42,449 bases of DNA from assembly GCA_937899645.1 (NCBI GenBank), contig CALCCD010000089.1:1-42449 (forward strand), in the 5' to 3' direction. Below the pieces are notes generated by a model, which worked only from the letters and a program-made list of their open reading frames with translations, did no database searches and had not been told where the DNA came from. Positions 23,649-32,775 of this stretch are shown one piece after another; within the stretch, counting starts at the first letter, position 1, and each line of letters starts with the position of its first letter. This stretch comes from an uncultured cyanobacterium (lineage in GTDB: Bacteria; Cyanobacteriota; Cyanobacteriia; Cyanobacteriales; Geitlerinemataceae). The translations under genes were made by a program, and so were the position numbers.

Positions 23649-25445
23649 CTACATTACGGCCTGCATTTTCTGAACGACCGGCCAGAAGTGATCCCAGCCG
23701 TTGAGGCCGCCGTTGACCGCGCGGCGGACGCCTTTCCAGTCGCCTTCCAGGGCGCGCTCGTCCACCGATCGCTCCCAGAAGTACTGCACCAGCACGCGCG
23801 AGGCCACGTCGGGATCGAGCGCCAGGTCGGGATTGCCCTCGAGATCGACGCCGAGCTTCTGGCCGTAGTGGCGGTAGTTAGCGCGCCCCGTAATCTGCAC
23901 GAAGCCGCGACCGTGGTAGCGTGCGCCGTCGCCCGGTTGCGTGTTGCCCAGGTCGGAGCGACCTTCGTACATCTCGGTGAAGTACTGCGGCCCGCCCCAC
24001 TCGCTGATCGGCTGAAAGCCGTTGGTCTCCACCGAGATCGTCGCCAGCGCCGCAATCAGTGTCGGTGCGTTGAGCATATCCTTGCCCGCCAGCCCGTCGA
24101 TCAGCGGCGGCAGGTACATGTCCACGTCGCTGAGTTTCGCGCCCATCACCTCGGCGGCGGTTTCGTGGTCGATAAAGTCGTTCGCGCCCGACGCCATGCC
24201 CGGAACTTCCTCATCGGAGAGCAGCTGCTGGGCGAACTCCGGCGAGATGCGATCGCCCGGCAGGTTAAACGCCTGGGCGAACTTGACTAGCGCGCCTTCG
24301 GTCTTGCGTCCGTAGAGGCCGTCGGCCTTGTCGCGCAGCACCTTCAGGTCGATCAAGCGCTGCTGTACTTGCTTGACCAGCGTCGTCACCTTCGCCACCT
24401 GGGAGAACGGCAGTGTCTGGCCGCTATCGACGAGTGCCTGCAGGCTGACGGGCAGCGTCGCAGGCTTTTTCGAGCTGGCCTTCGCCGCCGGACGCGATGA
24501 AGCTTTGCCACGTCCAGATGCCTTTGCGCCAGCGCCACTGGATTTACCAGCTTGTCCGGGCTTGCCGTCCACGTAGTGAATCCACAGGTCGCCGTCCGGT
24601 CCGCAAACATCGCGCATCATCGCGTAGCTGTAGACCAGGTTCGCGCCGCTAGTCTGGGTGTCGTAGCCGTCTTTATGCCACTCGCCGTAGGGGTCGTTGA
24701 CGATCCAGCCGCGATTGTTGTAGCCGACGATGACGATGATGTGGCCGGACTGGGTAAACCAGCCGTGGGTGATGCAGGGTTTGCCGCTATCGAGCCACGC
24801 CTTAACTTCCGCCCACTTGGCGTCCGGCTGGAAGTCGTCTTTGTAGCCGTACTGAATCAGCACCTTACGCAGGTCGTCGGGCGAGTGGCGCGACAGCCCG
24901 TTGTTAATCATGTATTCGTACAGCTCGTCTTCGAGCTGCTTGCCGCCGGATTTCTGCGGGTGGCCGAAGAAGGCCATGCACATCGCCACGGAGGTGACGT
25001 TGCACGAGCCGTGGGGATTGTTGGTGTTGTCGAGCTGCGTCAGAAACGGCACGTTGAGGTGGACGCCGCTGCTTTGCTTGGTCGGGGCCGGTGTGGCGGG
25101 TTTGGCCGCAGGGCGTGGTGCTTTCGATGCCGGTTTGGCCACTTTGTTGGCGGGTTGCGGCGTTGGGGTGGGAGATTTTGCCGCCGCCTTACGCGAGTTT
25201 TTACGGCTGGACTTCTTCGATGCACCTTTGCTCGATCGGCGGCTCTTGCCGCTGGCACTTTGCGCGGCTGCCTTTACGGCGGGCGTTGCCGATGCTTCCT
25301 GCCGCCAAATTTTCAGGAACATCGACCCGTCAGCGAGTAGGTCGGGGCGCACCTGGGCGATCTGCTCCTGGAGCCGCTGGAGCGCTTCGGCTTGGTGTGG
25401 CTGATCCGTGTAGTATTTGGCGACGTTGACGAGGGAAATGCTCAT
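23649..25445 (-). CDS. C39-like peptidase fused to PG-binding and GH19-type hydrolase domains
   Basis: 598 aa from the ATG at 25445. Order: (1) N-terminal module ~1-50, MSISLVNVAKYYTDQPH, shared with the neighbour; (2) Lys/Ser then Ala/Pro-rich linker ~51-125; (3) C39_2-type papain-like domain ~128-292 with Cys148 (HGSCNVTS), His235 (SGHIIVIVGY) and Asp251 (WIVNDPYG); (4) linker ~293-345; (5) peptidoglycan-binding-like segment ~365-410 (QVQQRLIDLKVLRDKADGLY, GRKTEGAL); (6) GH19-type domain ~440-598 with the catalytic-type Glu in SVETNGF and RYHGRGFVQITGRANY. A protease and a wall/chitin-cleaving enzyme on one chain fits attack on or remodelling of peptidoglycan. There is no obvious export signal. 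Confidence 0.88.
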   Translation of the reverse strand: MSISLVNVAKYYTDQPHQAEALQRLQEQIAQVRPDLLADGSMFLKIWRQEASATPAVKAAAQSASGKSRRSSKGASKKSSRKNSRKAAAKSPTPTPQPANKVAKPASKAPRPAAKPATPAPTKQSSGVHLNVPFLTQLDNTNNPHGSCNVTSVAMCMAFFGHPQKSGGKQLEDELYEYMINNGLSRHSPDDLRKVLIQYGYKDDFQPDAKWAEVKAWLDSGKPCITHGWFTQSGHIIVIVGYNNRGWIVNDPYGEWHKDGYDTQTSGANLVYSYAMMRDVCGPDGDLWIHYVDGKPGQAGKSSGAGAKASGRGKASSRPAAKASSKKPATLPVSLQALVDSGQTLPFSQVAKVTTLVKQVQQRLIDLKVLRDKADGLYGRKTEGALVKFAQAFNLPGDRISPEFAQQLLSDEEVPGMASGANDFIDHETAAEVMGAKLSDVDMYLPPLIDGLAGKDMLNAPTLIAALATISVETNGFQPISEWGGPQYFTEMYEGRSDLGNTQPGDGARYHGRGFVQITGRANYRHYGQKLGVDLEGNPDLALDPDVASRVLVQYFWERSVDERALEGDWKGVRRAVNGGLNGWDHFWPVVQKMQAVM

Positions 25446-25634
25446 GCGAGGCGGATCGGGAGGAGGTCGATCGGGGATGTGCGGTTTCGGCAGGGCTTTC
25501 GACCGATCGCGGCGGCGCAAACCACGCAGGAGATCGGAGGATTTCGGTCCATACCGCTATCTTAGCCTGTTTGCCCTGTCGTCCCGCGCGCTGCCAATGT
25601 TGCGAAATATTGCGACTCGCGGGGGCGATCGCGG

Positions 25635-27308
25635 CTAGTCGATCGCCCCCCGTTCGCGGTACTGCATCGCTTCAAATTGCGCGGCGTCGATGCGGCCCAT
25701 GTCGTAGAGCCCGTGGGAGATTTGCGCCAGGCTCAGAACGGCGTGGGGCGTATATCCGTGGCGGCGGACGTGCCCGAGAACGTCGCAACCCTGCTCGATG
25801 AGCACGACCAGATCGGTGACGCGCAGCCCGACCGACTCGAGCTTGGCGATGCCTTCGATAATGCTTTTGCCTGTGATTAACGTGTCGTCGATGACGGCGA
25901 TCGTCTCGCCGGGGTGGAACTCGCCCTCGATCGCCCGCCGCGTGCCGTGGGCTTTAACTTCTTTACGCGGGAAAATTAGCGGATGCTCGAGCATCAGCGA
26001 CAGGCCGGTGGCGGTGGGCAGCGAGCCGTAGGGGATTCCGGCGATGCGATCGAAGCGCAGCCGCCGCAGGATGTCGGCGTAGGCGTCGAGAACGGCCTGG
26101 AACAGCGGCGGGTTGGAGATGATTTGCCGCAGGTCGATGTAATACGGGAAGGTGTCGCCCGCCGCCTGTATGAAGTCGCCGAAGAGAACGCAGTCGGCAT
26201 CGTAGAGCTGGCGGATGAGGTCGCGCTGGGCGGCGGTGGTGGTGTCGAGGACGGCGGGGTCGAACGATCGCGGTGTTTTTGGCGGTGTGGGTGTGGGTGT
26301 CGGCGGCGGTGTTAAGGCGGTGGCGGTCGTGTCGCGCTTGCTGCGGTTGCGGGCGATGCGCTCGATCGCGTCTACATGCAAATTCAGCCGCGCGACGCGC
26401 AGGTCGAGATCGTCGCAGCGCAGCCAGTCCTGAGGCACGGGTAGCAGCAGGCCACCACCACCCTGACCGGCCTCGAGCAGTGCATCGAGATCGCTGCCTT
26501 CACTCCAGATGCTGCGTGCCAGGATGACTCGTTCGGGAGCGATCGCCCGCACCGCTGCCAAGACTTCGGGGTCGGATGTACCCACCTCCAGCGCGAGGCG
26601 ATCGGGGCTGCCCCAGCGGCGCGCTTCGCGAGCGACGTGCTGGTATAGCGGGCGATCCGGGCTCGGATAGTCCTGAATCGCGGCGGCGGAGGGATTGGAG
26701 GTGCGGCAGTTGACAAAGGCGGCTTTGTCGGGATACACCGCGAACGGCACGAGAACGTCCTGGCCGATATAGGGCGGGAGGATAATCGCGTCCACCTGCC
26801 AGCGCTCGAAGGCCAGCCGCGCCAGTGCTGTCCCGGTGTTCAGGTCGGCGTGTTTGGCGTCGAGAACGATCGGCACGCAACATTCGCCCGCCGCTGCGAC
26901 GAAGCGACATTGGGCGATTTCGGCCAGAACCTCTTCGAGGAGCGTCATGCCCTCGGCTCCCAGCGCCAGATAAAACCCGAGGGTCGGCTTGTAGGCGCAG
27001 ACGCGATCGTAGGTTTTGGCGATCGCCTGCCGCAGCCACGCCCGCAAGTCGTCGAGGCGATAGCTGCGATCGGCTCCAGATTCGTCGCCGCCGGGCATCA
27101 TTTCCGGGTTGGGATCGAGGCCGACGACGAGGCGGCTGCGGTTGGCCGCGATCGCGCGGTGGAGTTTGGCGTGGAAGCTAGCAGGCGGGGTCAACGGTTT
27201 GGGTCGCAGGCGCGGCGGTTTACAGTAGGCGAGATCGGCGATCGAGATATTCGGCGATCGAGAATCGAAGACTAGGCGGCGAACGGTGAAACTCAGTGTA
27301 CCCAGCAT
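25635..27308 (-). CDS. pyrF-pyrE: Bifunctional OMP decarboxylase / orotate phosphoribosyltransferase
   Basis: About 557 aa if started at the ATG at 27308. The N-terminal half is a subfamily-2 PyrF (LVVGLDPNPEMMP; catalytic cluster VLDAKHADLNTGTA; VGTSDPEVLAAVRAIAPE). A Pro/Thr-rich linker follows (TPPPTPTPTPPKTPRSF). The C-terminal half is PyrE: FPYYIDLRQIISNP, IAGIPYGSLPTATGLSL, and the PRPP loop AVIDDTLITGKS. Together these are the last two steps to UMP; this fusion order is known in cyanobacteria. Start uncertain: homologous sequence begins about residue 45 of this call (SFHAKLHRAIAANRS), and the ATG used overlaps the divergent gene by 23 bases; a TTG at 27194 is the alternative. Confidence 0.92.
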   Translation of the reverse strand: MLGTLSFTVRRLVFDSRSPNISIADLAYCKPPRLRPKPLTPPASFHAKLHRAIAANRSRLVVGLDPNPEMMPGGDESGADRSYRLDDLRAWLRQAIAKTYDRVCAYKPTLGFYLALGAEGMTLLEEVLAEIAQCRFVAAAGECCVPIVLDAKHADLNTGTALARLAFERWQVDAIILPPYIGQDVLVPFAVYPDKAAFVNCRTSNPSAAAIQDYPSPDRPLYQHVAREARRWGSPDRLALEVGTSDPEVLAAVRAIAPERVILARSIWSEGSDLDALLEAGQGGGGLLLPVPQDWLRCDDLDLRVARLNLHVDAIERIARNRSKRDTTATALTPPPTPTPTPPKTPRSFDPAVLDTTTAAQRDLIRQLYDADCVLFGDFIQAAGDTFPYYIDLRQIISNPPLFQAVLDAYADILRRLRFDRIAGIPYGSLPTATGLSLMLEHPLIFPRKEVKAHGTRRAIEGEFHPGETIAVIDDTLITGKSIIEGIAKLESVGLRVTDLVVLIEQGCDVLGHVRRHGYTPHAVLSLAQISHGLYDMGRIDAAQFEAMQYRERGAID

Positions 27309-28068
27309 TGGCGCGCGCGTGCGATCGAGCCTGATTCGGGCGATCGCGGCTCTAGATTTGCCGAATTTACCGACAAACGTCGCGATCGCCCCCGCGCAGA
27401 TCCCCCTAACGCCCGATCGCGATGACGTCCGCATCGGCTATCGCAGTGCGATCGCCCAGCGGCTGGTGGCAAATTGCGCGCCCGAAGTTCGGTCTAACGC
27501 GCCGGAAATCGCAACAGAAATTGCGGCGCAGATCGAGCGGATTTGGCCGCGTCCCGATATCGGTGGCGGCGAGCTGGGAGCGATTTCGGTCGGTTCCGGC
27601 GGCGCGCTCGATCTCGCAATTCGCGATCGCGCCGTGGCCCGCTGGCTGGCTGGCGTTCTGGCCCGAGGCCCAGGCGAGGCGACCCCACCCAACGCCGCGA
27701 GTTGGCCGATCGACTATGCGCTCGATCGCTGTGCGAGCTGGGCCGTTGCCGCTGAGCGCGAAGGCTGGTTCTCGCTAGAGGCGGACTGGCTGGACGGTGA
27801 CGGTCGCTTGCGCCTCGGGCTGCGTGCCGAGCGGACTGCGATCGCGGCACTCGTTCGGGCGGGCGATCGTCTGGATGCCGCCCGCCCTCCCAAAGTCAGC
27901 GAGCGCGACAAGCTGGCCGCGCGCCTCGCCACTGATTTCGAGGCTCTCCACCGCCACAGCCGCCCCTGGGAGGCATACCACCAAGGCGATCGCGCCACCG
28001 CCACCGCCCGCCTGGGGCTCTACTGCGCCTACGGCGTTATTCTGCGGGCGACGCTGCCCCCGCCGTAA
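27286..28068 (+). CDS. Stand-alone DALR anticodon-binding-domain protein (ArgRS-like)
   Basis: 260 aa from a GTG at 27286; a GTG at 27319 would avoid overlap with pyrFE. The first ~80 residues (RAIAALDLPNLPTNVAIAPA then VRIGYRSAIAQRLVANCAPE) resemble the N-terminal module of arginyl-tRNA synthetase. The rest ends in a DALR-type helical domain (RLATDFEALHRHSRPWEAYH, ARLGLYCAYGVILRATL). The catalytic Rossmann domain with HIGH and KMSKS is missing, so it cannot charge tRNA. Such proteins are known as cyanobacterial hypotheticals; a tRNA- or protein-binding role is inference. Transcribed divergently from pyrFE with almost no spacer. Confidence 0.8.
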   Translation: MKLSVPSIGARVRSSLIRAIAALDLPNLPTNVAIAPAQIPLTPDRDDVRIGYRSAIAQRLVANCAPEVRSNAPEIATEIAAQIERIWPRPDIGGGELGAISVGSGGALDLAIRDRAVARWLAGVLARGPGEATPPNAASWPIDYALDRCASWAVAAEREGWFSLEADWLDGDGRLRLGLRAERTAIAALVRAGDRLDAARPPKVSERDKLAARLATDFEALHRHSRPWEAYHQGDRATATARLGLYCAYGVILRATLPPP

Positions 28069-28234
28069 GCATCTGCTCGCACAGAAAACTCGTCGGGGCC
28101 TTGGTGTCCAGCGGGTGCGAAAACAGGCTGCCCTGACCGTGGTTGCAGTCGAACTGTCGGAGCGGAGCGTACTCCGCTTCGGCTTCGAGGCCCTCGGCTA
28201 CCGTTTGCAGTTTGCATACTGGTGTTCGTTCCAC
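28037..28234 (-). pseudogene. C-terminal remnant of an EAL domain
   Basis: About 65 codons read KLQTVAEGLEAEAEYAPLRQ then FDCNHGQGSLFSHPLD, the last third of an EAL c-di-GMP phosphodiesterase (family pattern: VAEGVET ... LRxxGCDxxQGYLFSxP). The catalytic EAL, DDFGTG and other metal-binding motifs are absent upstream, where 28235-28545 holds nothing I can place except a 9-bp stem TGCATTGCA/TGCAATGCA (28410-28444). Its 3' end overlaps the DALR gene by 32 bases. Too short to be active. Confidence 0.7.
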
Positions 28235-28545
28235 GGCGGCTAGACCGGATGCCTTCGTCGCCTGAAACCCGCATTCTCTCCTCCGCGAGCCTCAAAAAGC
28301 CATTTTCGTCGAACTCGCGTCCTCAAGGGCCCGCGCCGTTGCCGCGCGATCTTCCGGCTATCGACGCGTATCCTTCACTCGGCTCATAATTTCCCACGGA
28401 CAGCGCCGATGCATTGCAACGGACATTCGTGACGGTGCAATGCAGAAAAAATCGAGCTTCCGGAGCGATCGGCTGTGGCGCGACTGAGGCGCGATCGACT
28501 CGCAGAAACCCGATTTTCAAACAGCGGTCAGCTCGACAACAGCCC

Positions 28546-30069
<1,524 letters not shown>

Positions 30070-30202
30070 TCAGATGGGGATATCGATAGGAAACGCGATG
30101 TGGCCGCAAGTCGCGTTTGGGTGGCGGATTTTAGAGTAAACGGCTCCGGGCAGCTCGCAGAAGGTTGACGATCGCGAACCGCCCGGACGTGGGCTTTTGC
30201 GA

Positions 30203-31240
30203 CTACTCGAGGTCAGACAGCAGACCCGAGATCTCGGGATCTTCGTCGTCGTCATCGGCCATCAGCGCGCCAAACGCATCGTCGTCGATGTCATCGTCGT
30301 CGCCACCGAGGTCACCGAGGCCACCGAGGTCGCCGTCGCTGAGATCCTCGTCGTCGCCTAGGCCGCTCAGGGCATCGTCGCCACTGTCGTCGCTACCCAG
30401 ATCGCCGAGTCCGGCCAGATCGTCATCGTCGCCGCCCAGGTCGCCGAGGCCACCGAGGTCGTCGTCTCCCAGCCCTTCTAGACCACCGAGATCGTCGCTC
30501 GCAGCAGGCGCGCTGTCTTCTTCGAGACCACCAAGACCGAGGTCGTCATCGGCGCTGAGGTCGCTGCCGAAATCGCCGAGATCTTCGCTGTCGTCGCCTA
30601 AGCTACCGAGGTCGCCGCCGCCTAGATCGTCGCCGCCCAGGTCGTCGCCCAGACCGCTCAGGTCGTCATCGCCGTCGTCGATCGCGGCCAGCTCTTCCCC
30701 AGCGTCTTCTTCTCCGAGCGCATCATCGAGTTCGTCGCCTCCGAGGCCGCTCAAGTCGTCGTCCTCTTCTTCTGACTCCTCGACAAGCGGTGCTTCCAGC
30801 TCGTCTTCAGCTTCGTCCGCGAGCAGCGATGCATCCTCGATTTCCGTCTCCGGATCCTCTTCAGGCTCCGGCTCGGCCGCGATCGCCGGTTCGTCTTCGA
30901 GTTGCATCGATGCCATTGCCGCCGCCGCTGCCATCGGATCGATCTCGACTTCCGCCGGTTCCAGGCCGAGCGCAATATCGGGGTCGAAGTTCAAACCCAA
31001 AACCTCGATTAAGGTGTCGGGGTCGGGGTTGAGCTGCGAAAACGGCAGCATTAGCTGGGCGAGCTTCGGTTCGAGCCCGTTGAGCGTCCCGAGGATGAAG
31101 TACGAAGGCGGGCGACGTCCCCCATCCGGCGTATTGACTGCGGCCACTTGCATGTGCAGGCTCAGCCAAGAGCGGTTGGATTGGTAGTACTCCAACCAAG
31201 TTTCTTTCAGGGCACTCGTGAAGCTGTCAAAAAAAGCCAT
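30203..31240 (-). CDS. DUF5331 protein with long acidic Gly-Leu-Asp tail
   Basis: 345 aa. The first ~95 residues (MAFFDSFTSALKETWLEYYQ, TPDGGRRPPSYFILGTLNGL, LIEVLGLNFDP) are the DUF5331 domain that often sits between chlL and chlN in cyanobacteria. From about residue 110 to the end the protein is almost entirely Asp, Glu, Gly, Leu and Ser, with repeating DDLGGLGDLGGDD units; it must be highly negative and disordered. Position implies a role with dark protochlorophyllide reductase, but none is established. Spacers are 165 bases to chlL and 214 to chlN. A 340-residue frame on the other strand is only the mirror of this composition. Confidence 0.88.
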   Translation of the reverse strand: MAFFDSFTSALKETWLEYYQSNRSWLSLHMQVAAVNTPDGGRRPPSYFILGTLNGLEPKLAQLMLPFSQLNPDPDTLIEVLGLNFDPDIALGLEPAEVEIDPMAAAAAMASMQLEDEPAIAAEPEPEEDPETEIEDASLLADEAEDELEAPLVEESEEEDDDLSGLGGDELDDALGEEDAGEELAAIDDGDDDLSGLGDDLGGDDLGGGDLGSLGDDSEDLGDFGSDLSADDDLGLGGLEEDSAPAASDDLGGLEGLGDDDLGGLGDLGGDDDDLAGLGDLGSDDSGDDALSGLGDDEDLSDGDLGGLGDLGGDDDDIDDDAFGALMADDDDEDPEISGLLSDLE

Positions 31241-31405
31241 GTGTTCTCTATCCAGGAGTTCTTAGTCGAAGGTCGTACGGGAGCAAACCGCCTGTTCGGT
31301 CGGCCAAGTAAACGCAAAAACGGGTCATAGCGCCCTCTAATGCATGATACTAGCCCGCACTTCCCCGATTGTCCGGATTCTTCAGGGAGCTTAAGCTTCG
31401 GGGGC

Positions 31406-32269
31406 TCAAACCATCATCAGATCGAGGCTTTCTTCGGCGTTAGCGGGCGGCTCGACGGGATTGAGATAGAAGTCCGAGAGCAATGCGAACAGCTCGCGAT
31501 CGGGCGCGTTCTCTGGCACGACGCCTTCGGGCAGCGCCAGCAGCTGGTCGGCAATATTCAGATAGTAGTCGCAGACATAGTTCAGCGACGGGTCGGTCTC
31601 GGCCATCTCGAACAGCGTCTTGCCCTTAACGCGCGAAACGCGGATATCTTCGATTAGCGGCAGAATCTCCAGCACCGGCATCGGCACGGTCTCGACGTAT
31701 TTATCGATCAGGTCGCGCTTCGAGGTGCGGTTGCCAATCAGGCCAGCGAGGCGCAGCGGGTGGGTGCGCGCTTTTTCCTTCACCGAAGCAGCAATGCGAT
31801 TGGCGGCGAACAGGGCATCGAAGCCGTTGTCGGTGACGATCAGACCGTAGTCGGCGTAGTTGAGCGGCGCGGCGAACCCACCGCAGACGACATCGCCCAG
31901 CACGTCGAATAGAATCACGTCGAACTCATCGAAAGCGTTGAGTTCCTTCAGCAGCTTGACGGTCTCGCCGACCACGTAGCCGCCGCAGCCAGCTCCGGCA
32001 GGCGGACCACCGGCCTCAACGCAGCGCACGCCGCCGTAGCCTTCGTAAATCACGTCCTCCGGCCAGATGTCTTCGTAGTGGAAGCCTTTATCTTGCAGAG
32101 TGTCGATGATCGTCGGAATCAGGAAGCCCGTCAGCGTAAAGGTACTGTCGTGCTTGGGGTCGCAGCCGATTTGCAGCACTTTTTTGCCGCGTTTGGCGAG
32201 GGCGACGGAGATGTTGCAGCTTGTGGTGGATTTTCCGATTCCACCTTTACCGTAGACGGCGAGTTTCAC
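31406..32269 (-). CDS. chlL: Light-independent protochlorophyllide reductase ATP-binding subunit L
   Basis: 287 aa from a GTG at 32269 ([15 protein letters not shown]); the upstream extension of the frame is not homologous. ChlL is the NifH-like dimeric ATPase that passes electrons to ChlN-ChlB. P-loop GKGGIGKST is at residues 7-15; the 4Fe-4S ligands are Cys95 (GAGCGGYVV) and Cys129 ([16 protein letters not shown]). Length is normal. It heads the chlL - DUF5331 - chlN unit. The 506-base leader is AT-rich and probably carries its promoter. Confidence 0.97.
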   Translation of the reverse strand: MKLAVYGKGGIGKSTTSCNISVALAKRGKKVLQIGCDPKHDSTFTLTGFLIPTIIDTLQDKGFHYEDIWPEDVIYEGYGGVRCVEAGGPPAGAGCGGYVVGETVKLLKELNAFDEFDVILFDVLGDVVCGGFAAPLNYADYGLIVTDNGFDALFAANRIAASVKEKARTHPLRLAGLIGNRTSKRDLIDKYVETVPMPVLEILPLIEDIRVSRVKGKTLFEMAETDPSLNYVCDYYLNIADQLLALPEGVVPENAPDRELFALLSDFYLNPVEPPANAEESLDLMMV

Positions 32270-32775
32270 GGGCGTAAGCCTCTGGAAAGTCAGCAGGCAG
32301 CGATCGACGCTGATACTTGTCAGTCGCGATCGATACCGCAGACGAGGCCGCACCGATGGGGAAGGCGGGCTTCGTCTGCATGGATTCGATTATGGGCAGC
32401 GCAATCGCCACCGACAACCGATGCGCGGCGCAACTCATGCCAAAATACAGCTTAAAAAAATCTAGAAGGCTCTAAATCAAAACCTGAGTTTTGAGGTTTC
32501 CTCCAAGCCTGATTTTTGGAGATTTTAAGTTTTTTTCTGGTCTTCCTGATTAAATTAGTTTGATTGGCAAAACTCTCGGGCACACAGAAACCGGGTTCCT
32601 GTGGATCGATCGCGGCTTACAACCGCAAATCGTAGAAACCCGGTTTCTCAGGCCATAACGCGACCTTAAGCGATATCGGTTCGCGAAACGCGACGCTTCG
32701 TTACCGTTCCCGGAGTCGCGATCGTTGCGTGCGGCGGACTTTTGTAAAGAATCCCCGGACGAGCGTGAAGATCGG
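32270..32775. promoter_or_regulatory. chlL leader with AT-rich tract and AGAAACC-GGTTTCT palindromes
   Basis: 506 bases without a gene. 32450-32580 is strikingly AT-rich for this genome, with near-repeats CCTGAGTTTTGAGG and CCTGATTTTTGGAG (about 32482-32523), a likely chlL promoter zone. Two copies of a palindromic motif, AGAAACCGGGTTCCT (32586-32600) and AGAAACCCGGTTTCT (32634-32648), face each other; this palindrome is widespread between cyanobacterial genes. It probably also acts as the end of the HlyD transcript region's far side. Confidence 0.5.

Noticed and set aside
23640-25340. Long plus-strand frames opposite the C39-GH19 gene
   Set aside because: Shadows of a high-GC gene; no domain motifs or ribosome-binding sites.
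30165-31187. 340-codon plus-strand Ser/Pro/Arg frame
   Set aside because: Antisense of the Asp/Gly/Leu tail of the DUF5331 protein; composition alone keeps it open, and the DUF5331 start is clearly recognisable on the other strand.
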